Assembly: GCA_948527295.1 (NCBI GenBank)
Contig: CAOSWK010000008.1
Span: 1 to 31,043 of the forward strand
Direction of reading: 5' to 3'
DNA from: an uncultured Eubacteriales bacterium
GTDB lineage: Bacteria; Bacillota; Clostridia; Oscillospirales; Acutalibacteraceae
Length of the DNA stretch: 31,043 nucleotides
This document shows, piece after piece, positions 18,005 through 26,373 of this stretch (the first letter of the stretch is position 1; each line of letters opens with the position of its first letter). The notes under the pieces are model-generated. The model had not been told where the DNA came from. It worked only from the letters and a program-made list of their open reading frames with translations, and searched no databases. The position numbers and the translations under genes are program-made.

Positions 18005-18123
18005 AAACGATTATTTGCTCTATAAAAAAATTTCAATTGTGGAACTTTTTTGCTTAGCACACAAATTGATAAAAAAATCATAGTTTGTACATTAAAATCA
18101 AAAGTGTTTTAAAGTTTACATGA

Positions 18124-18339
18124 TTTGATCAATTAAGTCGACGATTAACCGATTTATCCCAACGTAAAGGCGGTATTGCATATTCCCAGGTCCAGTTTGA
18201 GATTGATAGAACGCTTTCTAAAGAAGAGCTTTCAGTTATAAAAAAGTTTTCAGAACAAATAAAGGCCTATTTTCAAAACTTTCAAAAAGGGATAAATATT
18301 GATGAGAATATTGGCGAGATCACAGCTTTTGTTGAATAG
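18124..18339 (+). pseudogene. C-terminal part of a phage gene upstream of the polymerase
   Basis: Open frame 18124-18339 with no start; readable part includes GGIAYSQVQFEIDRTLSKEE and ends GEITAFVE. Its stop overlaps the AGGAG site of the polymerase gene, so it was the preceding gene in the same phage operon. Family not identified. The 5' part is lost at the junction with the left direct repeat. Confidence 0.5.
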
Positions 18340-18350
18340 GAGACTTTGCA

Positions 18351-20274
18351 GTGAACTATAAATTAGCTTTAAATAAGGAAGACATTGCAAAGTATATTGA
18401 AAGTTCTAAAATTTTAGCTTTGGACATAGAAACATCGCCATTACTTCAGTATAAAAATGATGCAAAAGCATCTCTAGACGCACATAAATCAACAAACCGG
18501 GATGAGTTTTTCGGTTTCAAAAGGCAGCGGGATTTATGTACCATTTCATCACAAAGTTGGCTTAAATGCTGACTTTGTGGACACCTGGGGATGGATTAAA
18601 CAAAATATTTTGATGAACGTGCATTTGACCGTGGTAATCCATAATGCGGCATTTGAGGTAATGTTTTTCTATGCTTTGGGCTGTGTTCCACAATGCAAAA
18701 TTTATGACACGTTGGCTGCGGCGCAGATGACTCTCAAAACTAAAACTGAGTTTAGAAAACTCAGCGACTGCGGTCTTAAAAATCTCGTTCAAGATATTAT
18801 TAAGGACACGCTTCCTACATTTGAAGAAGTCACAAATGGTATGTTCTTTGACAAGTTAAATTCTGGGGATTTTGAAACAATTCGCTACGCCTGTGCAGAT
18901 TCAGATTACGCTTTGCAGCTCTACCATCTTTTTAATAAATGGTTTGATGAAAATATGCCAAAACACAGATTCATTGTGGAGCAAATCGAGTCACCTACTG
19001 CGGTGTACGTTGGGCTTATGAAGTATAACGGAGTACCATTAGACCTTGGTTTGATGCATAAAAAAGGCCTAGAAACGGGCTTGCAAATAGATCAACTTAA
19101 AGAGGACATTACAATTATGACCGATGGCGTTGACGTTGGTGCAAATGCGAGCACCAAAGCTTTTAAAGATTATTTATATAAAACCCTTGGGTTGCCAGTA
19201 TTAAAAACAACAGAAAAATTCAGTGAAGCGGTAGATGATGAAGCTTTGATTTTGCTGTCTGAGTGGTGTGAGCAAAATCGGCCTGAGTTGGTTCCGATAT
19301 TTCAGATGATCACAGAGTATCGAAAGTGGAATAAGCTAAAATCGACATACATTGATGGCTATTTGAAGTTTTTAAATATAGCGTCAAACCGCATACACCC
19401 AGATTTAATGCCTCTGGCAACGGAGACAGGTAGGTTTGCAAGTCGTAACGCAAATCTTCAAAATATGCCAAGAAAGGATAACGACCCAGTCTTCGTTAGG
19501 AAATTTATCGCGGCCCCGGCGGGCAAAGTGTTAGTATCACTTGATTTTTCTCAGATAGAACTAAGAGTCGGTGCTTTCTATTGCAGAGATGAAAGAATGC
19601 TTGAAACATACAGAAATAACGGCGATATTCATGCTCAAACTACCTCGGTTATATTTAACATTCCGTTTTCAGAGGCAATTGATAAGGGCGCTGGTCATTA
19701 TAAAGAGAGACGCACAATTGCGAAAAATTGTAACTTTGGTGTGTTTTACGGCCTTTTTCCAAAAGGATTGCAGAGAACATTGAAGTTTAAGGCTAGACTT
19801 AATAAATCGATAGATGAGTGCTGTGAAATAATCAGTAACTTGAAAGCCGGATACAAAGGCCTTGAAAAGTGGCAGAGAAAAGTAAAAAGGCAGGCTGCAG
19901 AGGATGGTTACATAGAGACTTATCTGGGACGGCGTAGATATTTGCCTAATATCACGTCAGCTAATTGGGAAAAAAGGAGCTTTGCACAAAGATGTGCGCT
20001 TAATACGCCAATACAAGGTACGGCTGCGGACATTTTAAAACTTGCTATGGGTAGGATTGTTAAAGGTTTGAAAGATAAAATATGGCTCAGACCAGTCTTA
20101 CAGATACATGATGAGCTGGTCTTTGAAGTGCCAGAAAATAAGGTTAATGAGACAATTAGTTTTGTAAAAGCATGCATGGAACAGCGGCCGTTTGAAGATT
20201 TTGATGTTCCGATAGTAGCAGAGGCTGAGGTCGGTAAAACATTTGGGACATTACATGAAATACAGAAGGGGTAA
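18351..20274 (+). pseudogene. Phage-type family A DNA polymerase, one frameshift
   Basis: Start GTG 18351 after AGGAG (18338-18342). Removing one base in the GGG run near 18499-18501 joins the first 50 codons to the rest, giving about 640 residues, usual for phage family A polymerases without a 5' nuclease domain. Exonuclease motifs: ALDIETS (D-x-E), IHNAAFEVMF, and YACADSDYAL. Polymerase motifs: A LDFSQIELR, B RRTIAKNCNFGVFYG, C QIHDELVFE. All catalytic residues are present, so only the frameshift breaks it; without the N-terminal part the product would lack exonuclease motif I. It would copy phage or element DNA with the primase-helicase that follows. Confidence 0.85.
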
Positions 20275-20278
20275 AACT

Positions 20279-22442
20279 ATGGATACAAAAGAATTTTTTT
20301 CTGAAATTTATAAAGGATGTGATGAAGGATACATAACGCTTACGCTATTACCTGAACGAAAGACCTTGTGGTTTAAATTAGGTGAGCTTGATAATTTAGA
20401 ACAGGCAATTAATAAACATAATAAAAAAACTAATATTTATTTCGGTGTATGCTTGCGAAAAAGAATTTTGCCAAATAATCTTCGTGGCAAAGATAGTGAT
20501 GTATCGATTATCACGACTTTGTATGCTGATATCGATATAAAGAGCAAAGCTCATGCACAGACGGCCTTGCCAAACTCTGTTAAAGAAGCGGCGGACTTTT
20601 TAAATTCATTACCGTTAAAACCAACTATCATCGTAAATTCAGGAAATGGCCTTCATGCATACTGGTTACTTGATATCCCGTTCAAAATTCAAAGTGCGAA
20701 TGATCAAGAGTATATTTCTTCAATTTTTAAAGGATGGAGCAAAGTACTTAGTTTGAAGGCCAATGAACAAGACTGGAAACTTGATAATGTATCGGACTTA
20801 GCGAGAGTCTTACGCGTGCCCGGCAGTATTAATCATAAGCTTAAAAACGGGGCAATTTGCGAAGTTTTGGGCAATAATGGGATAAGGTACCAGTTGGCTG
20901 AATTTGAGCCATATGTAGGGGGTTCTGAGATAAATAATGAAAGGGTGCAGAAAAGTAAGCCTCAGAGAGGAGATGCTCAACGAATTCTTGAAAAATGTGA
21001 CTTTATTAGGTATTGCAAGGATAATGCTAAAATACTTCCTGAGCCATATTGGCATGCAATGATTACAAATCTTGTACCAATAGCGGGTGGTCCTCAGCTA
21101 GTGCATGAATTAAGTCAACCATATCCTAAGTACAGCAAGAGCGAAACCGAGGAAAAAATAAGACGAGCAATAAGCGAAAACAAGCCGCATACGTGCAAAT
21201 ATATTCAGGGACATCTTGGATTTGAATGCAGTAAAAAGTGCAATGTAAAAGCTCCGATTGTACATGGAACACCGAGCAAAGAACAAAGTTTTATGGATTT
21301 GCTTGATAGTGGAGAAGTATCGTCTGATAAAATTTTTTCAAAGGGAAATATGGAACTTTGTGCTTGGGCAAAATTCAGTATGCCCGCCGAGTACGCAAGG
21401 CTTAAAACAAAGCTTAAGGGGAAAGTTAATTTACGGGACTTTGAAAAAGCCGTGCGATATGAAACTCGAAATATTAATGAACATGGGTCCAAAAATAATC
21501 AGCAGTTGAAGCTAGATGATATAAGCCTTAATTCAGCAGTTATGCCAGCCGGCTGGAAGGTGACGATGGAAAATGGTGTGCTTAAAGAATCGCATTACAA
21601 AGATTCAAGGACGATGACGGTAGTATGCCAAAGCCCTGTTATAATCACAAAACGACTTGAAAATATCGATGATGGAACAGAAAAAATTGAACTTAGTTTC
21701 TTTAGAGGCAGAAAGTGGAAACGCATCATTGCACCTAGGTCTAGTGTATTTAATAGAACCTCAATCATAAAGTACGCAGATTCCGGGCTACCGATATCAT
21801 CGAGTAGTGCAGCGGAATTGGTGGCTTATTTGAGTGATTATGAAAATGTCAATATTGCAAAGATTCCCCTGGTTAAATCTATAGCTCGCGTTGGTTGGTG
21901 GACAAGCATTCATTTTTCCCTTATGTAAAACAAAAAGAAATTATCTTTGAATCCGAGTCCAGTGAAGTTAGTGGAATCATTACTTCAACTATTCCACACG
22001 GGAGCATAGATATATGGAAGAAATATGCTCTTAAGGCCCGTAGGAATCCATTTGCTAGATTTATAATCAGCGCCTCTTTTGCGTCGCCGCTTTTAAAATT
22101 AATAGATAGCCGAGTATTTTTTATACACATTTGGCACGATTCACAAAGCGGCAAAACTGCAGTGATGAAGTTTGCTGTCAGCGTATGGGGCGACGCATCA
22201 AAGCTTATGGGCAGCTTTAATGCCACGAGCGTTGGGCTCGAGCGTATGGCAGGAATATTAAAACACTTGCCTTTCGCTATTGATGAGCTTCAGGTTTTGA
22301 ATGACCGAAGGTTGTCTGTAGAAAAGATTGTTTATAGTTTGGGTACATTAAAAATTGCTACAAAGACAGCGAAGAAGAGGCATTAAATATATCGAACGAA
22401 ACATTGAACGAAGTTAAGAAAAAAATAGGTCTCATCCTTTGA
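20279..22442 (+). pseudogene. Phage primase (AEP-type) fused to DUF927 helicase-like domain, broken
   Basis: Start ATG 20279, 7 bases after AGAAGGGG and 4 bases past the polymerase stop. The N-terminus has archaeo-eukaryotic primase motifs: LYADIDIKS, SGNGLHAYW and DLARVLRVPG. A Cys-rich patch (CKYIQGHLGFECSKKC) is typical of the linker. The DUF927 region follows and is interrupted near 21897, where one missing base would restore RVGW-x-DKHSFFPY. Walker A is DSQSGKT, Walker B is AIDELQ. A second frame change near 22340 leads to a short charged tail ending at TGA 22442, so most of the helicase C-terminus is deleted. Family role: priming and unwinding for replication of the phage or element. 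Non-functional as it stands. Confidence 0.82.
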
Positions 22443-22453
22443 CATAAAAACGA

Positions 22454-22473
22454 ACCTCGGCCGAAACTGAGGT
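22454..22473. terminator. Hairpin between the phage cassette and the XRE relic
   Basis: ACCTCGG (22454-22460) pairs with CTGAGGT (22467-22473), with one mismatch. T-rich tails exist in both directions (TCTTTACATTTTTTG on plus, TCGTTTTTATG on minus), so it could serve both convergent units. Confidence 0.5.
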
Positions 22474-22493
22474 CTTTACATTTTTTGTAAATA

Positions 22494-22721
22494 TCAGACT
22501 TTATCATCAAAATCTAATAATTTGTATGGCTGAATCTGGAAGACATCGGCAAGCGCAAATAATACTCTTAAAGATATTGGCTGGACAAAACTTGGCGTTT
22601 CCACTTGAGAAAGATATCCTGGGCTGACCTTTATTTTTTCAGCTAAATTTTCTTGAGTAAGGCCGTTTAGCTTGCGATAATATGCAATTTTTAATCTTTT
22701 AAAATGCTTAAAATTTGAGGG
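22494..22721 (-). pseudogene. XRE-family helix-turn-helix regulator lacking a start codon
   Basis: The minus-strand frame encodes a near-complete HTH_3 domain: KRLKIAYYRKLNGLTQENLA, then KVSPGYLSQVE, ending LLDFDDKV at 22494. The family binds DNA as a dimer and often represses phage or toxin genes. An in-frame stop precedes residue 1, and no ATG, GTG or TTG lies before the domain. The frame overlaps the last 30 bases of the upstream secreted-protein gene by 31 bases. Either the start was lost or it was translated as a frameshifted extension. Some conserved turn residues remain, so loss is recent. Confidence 0.6.
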
Positions 22722-23635
22722 TTAACAATTAAATATTCTTCTTCTTTGAAATTAACAAAATCTCTTAAATAACCAATAGTGTGTAAAACATCGAATCCTA
22801 AAAGTGTTGTAAGCAGCCCAGAGTTATAAAACAAAGCTGCTTTGTTCGTCTTAAAAAATATCTTTCGAGAAGGCTTTAATTTTTGATATTCAGGGTCTTT
22901 TTCTACCTTAGCGATTACTTCATTCAAAAAATCCTCTTCTTTTGCTGAATTATCTTTATCTGATAAATTATTTAGTAATTCATCATATTTTTTGTTTATT
23001 TCTTTTTTAAATGCTTCATCAAGATAATCCTTTAAACTGTCATAAATGTAATCGTATCTATCTTTAGAAACAAATTCGCCAAATTCTTCTTTATGGTTGT
23101 TGCAAATTATTTCTTTTAATTTTTCTAAATATTCATTTTCTAAAATCTTTATTCCTATTTTTGGCATTAACATTTTTATAACTGTGCCAGAATCGGTTGT
23201 GTCAGAAAAAGATTTAGCACATTCTAAACAAGTTGTTGTGTAAATCCCTGTTCCTCTAACATTTTCAAAATTTAAAGGAAAATAAATTTTGCCACTTTTA
23301 AACTCATTAGCAAACTTTTTGTTGTCTACACCACGATATAAAATGATATTATCTTTTGATTCATTATCAAAATTGTTTTTATCCAAAAATTTTATATAAT
23401 TTAAATTTTTTACCATCCATTCTGCACAAAATTTATCAAAGTTTTCAGGAGGGATATCTTCGCATTCACTAAGAAAGCTTTTAATTTTTTTATATAATTC
23501 TTCAGCTTGTTTTTCAATTTTATTTTCCTCAGAATTTATGACAGTTTCTATGCTTAAATTAGAACTTGCATAAAAACCAGGCATAAATAGCTCTAAAAGC
23601 AAAGTTGTTACTGCTAATGACCTAAACATTTTCAT
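22691..23635 (-). CDS. Secreted ADP-ribosyltransferase-like protein (314 aa)
   Basis: Start ATG 23635, 7 bases after GAGGGT; a TATAAT lies near 23671-23676 on the same strand. Signal peptide: KMFRSLAVTTLLLELFMPGF, likely cut near FYA-SS (residue 23). The mature part opens with helices, then LYRGV (R101), RGTGIYTTT (127-135) and, close to the end, FKEEEYLIVNP (E298-E300). An early Arg in an YRG strand, a G-I-Y strand, and a late E-x-E or E-Y-I/V-V-N-P strand is the order seen in ADP-ribosyltransferases, including PARP-like forms. The 160-residue charged helical insert between the second and third is unusual. If real, it would transfer ADP-ribose from NAD to a target outside the cell, as effector or toxin. 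The fold call is from motifs only and could be wrong. Confidence 0.5.
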   Translation of the reverse strand: MKMFRSLAVTTLLLELFMPGFYASSNLSIETVINSEENKIEKQAEELYKKIKSFLSECEDIPPENFDKFCAEWMVKNLNYIKFLDKNNFDNESKDNIILYRGVDNKKFANEFKSGKIYFPLNFENVRGTGIYTTTCLECAKSFSDTTDSGTVIKMLMPKIGIKILENEYLEKLKEIICNNHKEEFGEFVSKDRYDYIYDSLKDYLDEAFKKEINKKYDELLNNLSDKDNSAKEEDFLNEVIAKVEKDPEYQKLKPSRKIFFKTNKAALFYNSGLLTTLLGFDVLHTIGYLRDFVNFKEEEYLIVNPQILSILKD

Positions 23636-23652
23636 TAGATTTACCCTCACAA

Positions 23653-24070
23653 ATATAAAGAATTTTAATTATTATATCATAAAAATTTTTTCAGCTATTT
23701 CTAAAAAAGAAAATATTTATAATCTTGTATACATCCACATTTAAATACAAAATGTTTAATTTTTTATATTGAATTAGCGCACAAAATTCTTTCTAATGTA
23801 AAATTATTTTTCCATTTTTGCAAATATAGCTTTACCTCAACAATAATCGGCAATCAATAGATGACAGATTAACTGGAATAATTTGGACAAAACCGGGCGT
23901 AAATAAGCAATTGGCCAATTCGCAGTCGCAAAAAGTTTAAAAGCATTATTTATGTTCAAAAAAGTTTAAGAAATATCGGATTACCGTGCCTATGGGTAAG
24001 TTTTGAATTTTTGCATCAGACTTAGAATTCGATAGAAACAAAATTTTGAATTGTTTTTTAATTTTTCCCA
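23653..24070. other. AT-rich gene-free stretch
   Basis: Apart from the candidate promoter of the secreted protein at its left end, no open frame of note, hairpin or RNA gene was found here on either strand. The same holds for 24179-24360. Confidence 0.5.
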
Positions 24071-24178
24071 ACCTTAGTATTTACGCTCCAGCGGAACGCT
24101 GGTCGGTTAGGGAGAGCTCGAGAAGAAATCGAAATCCCTCTCGGAACGTTTTTGGTTACTTTTTTCGTTGAAAAAAAA
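24071..24178 (-). repeat. Structured intergenic repeat, copy 2
   Basis: Reverse-orientation match of 4253-4353, with CAACGAAAAAAGT, CGTTCCGAGAGGGA, CTCTCCCTAA and ACCAGCGTTCCGCTGG on the minus strand. Stems: GAGAGG with CTCTCC, and CCAGC with GCTGG. It lies between the ClbS-fusion gene and the ADP-ribosyltransferase-like gene. Confidence 0.6.
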
Positions 24179-24360
24179 TGACTTAAAATTTAATTTTTCA
24201 AGAATTAAGCAATTGAGAAAAATAATGTTTAAATTGGATTGAATCTATTGAGAACCCAAAATCATATGAAACTGTAAAATTAACGATCAGATTTTTCTAA
24301 ACTAAGAGTACCGGACACAGAATAGCTTGCTTTAAAATATAAAACTTGAACGGGTAAATG

Positions 24361-25155
24361 CTAACTTGTTGACTTTTTCCACTTTACAATTTGTGTTTTT
24401 AAAATGCCCAATGGTGCAACTATATTGTCACGAATTAATTCATACATTCCATTTTCTGCAACTTTAATTGAACAATTAGTTTTTTTGTCTAAATAACAAG
24501 GGCTAAACAATTCTTCTTCACTCATCGTGTCAATCATAGTATAAATCTTCTCTACATTGTTGTCTAAAAGATCCTTTAATTTTTTTAAGGACAGGTGTGA
24601 ATAAGTATCGGAACTCCATTGATGTAATTCAGGAATTTGAGTCCAGTTAATCTGATCTAATGGAAACTTAGTTTCTAAAAAATTTTCTTTGCTATTTTCT
24701 AATTTTAATAATAAAGTAGTAACCCCAACCAAATAGGCAAGATTTTCCGCAGGCGTTTTGTCGATATTTTTGCGCTTAATATCTTTTGTATCCTCAGAAA
24801 TATTGTGAAATTCAGCAATATATCTTTCGTAATATATCTGTATCTCATCTTTTAGCGAGTCTTTGTTTTCATAGCAATACGTTTCATAGCAATTAAGTAT
24901 TACTTCACAGTCACAAAACCCACCCATTTCTTTAAGCTCTGTAGTTATGTCCTCTATTTTGTTACAAGGCACATTTTCTTTCAGCCATTGTTCTGTGTAG
25001 CGCAAGGTTCCATCACATGAGAAATTTTCAATTTGCGTTTCTAAATAGCAAAATAGATTTTCAACTTCTGCTCTGCTGAGATTATATTTCTTTTTTTGAC
25101 CATTTTTCCACTTGTTTAAGAGAGCTTTTTTCTCATTTTTTGATAACTCAGCCAT
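24361..25155 (-). CDS. DUF2695-ClbS/DfsB fusion protein (264 aa)
   Basis: Start ATG 25155, 8 bases after GGGGAGGG (25164-25171). Residues 1-95 match DUF2695 (CDGTLRYTEQWLKEN, then MGGFCDCEV), a small domain of unknown role. Residues about 134-260 match the ClbS/DfsB (DUF1706) four-helix bundle: TPAENLAYLVG, LKDLLDNNVEKIYTMIDTM, SEEELFSP, then IVAPLGILKTQIVKWKK. ClbS itself protects cells from colibactin by opening its reactive cyclopropane ring; most relatives have unproven roles, so resistance to a DNA-damaging compound is a guess. The fusion of the two domains is uncommon as far as I know. Soluble, cytoplasmic, monocistronic, with its own promoter. Intact, unlike the phage genes nearby. Confidence 0.75.
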   Translation of the reverse strand: MAELSKNEKKALLNKWKNGQKKKYNLSRAEVENLFCYLETQIENFSCDGTLRYTEQWLKENVPCNKIEDITTELKEMGGFCDCEVILNCYETYCYENKDSLKDEIQIYYERYIAEFHNISEDTKDIKRKNIDKTPAENLAYLVGVTTLLLKLENSKENFLETKFPLDQINWTQIPELHQWSSDTYSHLSLKKLKDLLDNNVEKIYTMIDTMSEEELFSPCYLDKKTNCSIKVAENGMYELIRDNIVAPLGILKTQIVKWKKSTS

Positions 25156-25208
25156 ATTATAAACCCTCCCCTTTTCAAAATTCATGTTACCATTCAGTTT
25201 AAATTTGT

Positions 25209-25237
25209 ATTTTATCACAAAAACAAACACAAATCAA
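25209..25237 (-). promoter_or_regulatory. Promoter of the DUF2695-ClbS gene
   Basis: On the minus strand TTGATT (25237-25232) and TAAAAT (25214-25209) are 17 bases apart, with TGA before the -10 (extended -10). A short repeated motif, AAACTTGATTTGTGTTTG, overlaps the -35 and could be a regulator site. Confidence 0.6.
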
Positions 25238-25371
25238 GTTTGTTTCAAACGTTGAATAGGTGGGAGTTCGTATTGCCAGACATTTTTTGAGGAACAGGTG
25301 ATTGAAAAAATGTGCAACTTATCTTAAAAATATAAAAAATAATCGCTTTAATTGAAAACACATATAAAAAC

Positions 25372-25659
25372 ATGAAAAAGATAGTCGCCGAAGAAAAGAA
25401 ACATGAACTAAACGCAGATGGTTTCTTGCAAATCGTAAGAAAATATTCTGAAATAGAAAAATTAACATTCGATATCTTGCAGAAATTCATTGATAAAATT
25501 GTCGTTCATCATTGCGAAGAAATCATGGGAGAAACCGTCAAGAAGATAGAAATTTACTACAAAATGATAGGACATATAGAAATTCCAAAAATGAAAAAGC
25601 TCAAAAAAGAAAGATATATAAAAATTTTTAGCCGTCAACGAGCAGAACAAATAGCTTAA
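25372..25659 (+). pseudogene. Large serine recombinase, C-terminal (DUF4368) fragment
   Basis: About 95 residues matching the C-terminal tail of large serine recombinases: FLQIVRKYSEIEKLTFDILQ, then FIDKIVVHH and IEIYYKMIGHIEIP. The catalytic Ser domain and the DNA-binding middle are absent, and nothing homologous is visible upstream, where unrelated AT-rich sequence begins. The family integrates or excises mobile elements. Sitting just inside the right direct repeat, it marks the end of a decayed element. Confidence 0.75.
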
Positions 25660-25721
25660 AAGTAGTACTGAAAAAAAAGTATCATTAAGAGGAAAGCCAA
25701 GCCCCTAATGGTACTCTAGAT

Positions 25722-26069
25722 TGCCTAATCACTATACTTTTGATACAATACGAAATAGCACAGTGAGTATGTTATATATTGTTGCACGGAAGCTATATTT
25801 ATAAGATATGTTTATAAAAAGCAATCCCCGAGTGTTTTCTCGGAGATTTTTTAATTTCTGATTAGTAAAGTGTTATATTCATCGTCACTAACTTTCTCGC
25901 ACCATTTTGTTGATGCTGTTGCATCCGGGATTGAAAAAGCAATGTGAGAAAACCAGGGGTCTTTTGCGGCTCCGTGCCAGTGTTTGGCGTTATCTGGGAT
26001 TTCTTCCACCATATCGGTATATAATTAACCGCTTCCTTGCCAAATTTCTGATACCAACCGTCTCCATCC
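25722..26069. repeat. Right direct repeat of the decayed mobile region
   Basis: Same orientation and nearly the same length as 17655-18004. It starts with the right half of the palindromic element, then a hairpin and the 3' part of a cupin gene. Here the cupin gene continues beyond the repeat, so this copy is the parental junction and the left one is the duplicate or the broken arm. Confidence 0.8.
25824..25847. terminator. Hairpin inside the right direct repeat
   Basis: ATCcCCGAG pairs with CTCGGaGAT, followed by TTTTTAATTT; counterpart of 17754-17779. It could end transcription from the recombinase side or from the cupin side. Confidence 0.65.
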
Positions 26070-26190
26070 ACACAAATGAGCACTTGACCTACGGGAAATT
26101 TAGAATTATGAATATGCCAATTATTGCGGCAGCCTGGCTCAAATGTGACATTGGACATGGGTATAAACGCCTCGTCTTTGTGTCTACAAG
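25862..26190 (-). pseudogene. Cupin-domain protein, frameshifted
   Basis: The minus strand reads EAFIPMSNVTFEPGCRNNWH, then GQVLICVDGDGWYQKFGKEA, the first cupin motif with metal-binding His in NNWHIH. After a frame change near 26010 it resumes in a second frame as AKHWHGAAKDPWFSHIAFSI and ends SDDEYNTLL. This is the widespread small cupin found alone or fused to carboxymuconolactone decarboxylase-like domains in Bacillota. The normal protein is a small beta-barrel metalloprotein of uncertain substrate. Both halves are well preserved, so decay is recent, but no start or intact frame remains. Confidence 0.75.
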
Positions 26191-26278
26191 GATTGCCTTA
26201 GACTCCTTAAAATAATTGGTGTGATATGAATTTATAAAATGTGAAAGAATAATTAAAGGAATCTTTGCAAAAAGCGAA

Positions 26279-26300
26279 AGAGCCCATAATACTGGGCTCT
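26279..26300 (-). terminator. Terminator of the adhesin gene
   Basis: AGAGCCCA pairs with TGGGCTCT around six bases; on the minus strand it is followed by TTTCGCTTTTTG. A second, AT-only palindrome (CTGATTTTTT-C-AAAAAATCAG, 26322-26342) lies between it and the stop codon. Confidence 0.65.
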
Positions 26301-26373
26301 CAGCCTTGATTCCATTACGGCCTGATTTTTTCAAAAAATCAGATGGCTTACTTCGGACCTTTGCTGCGCGTTT

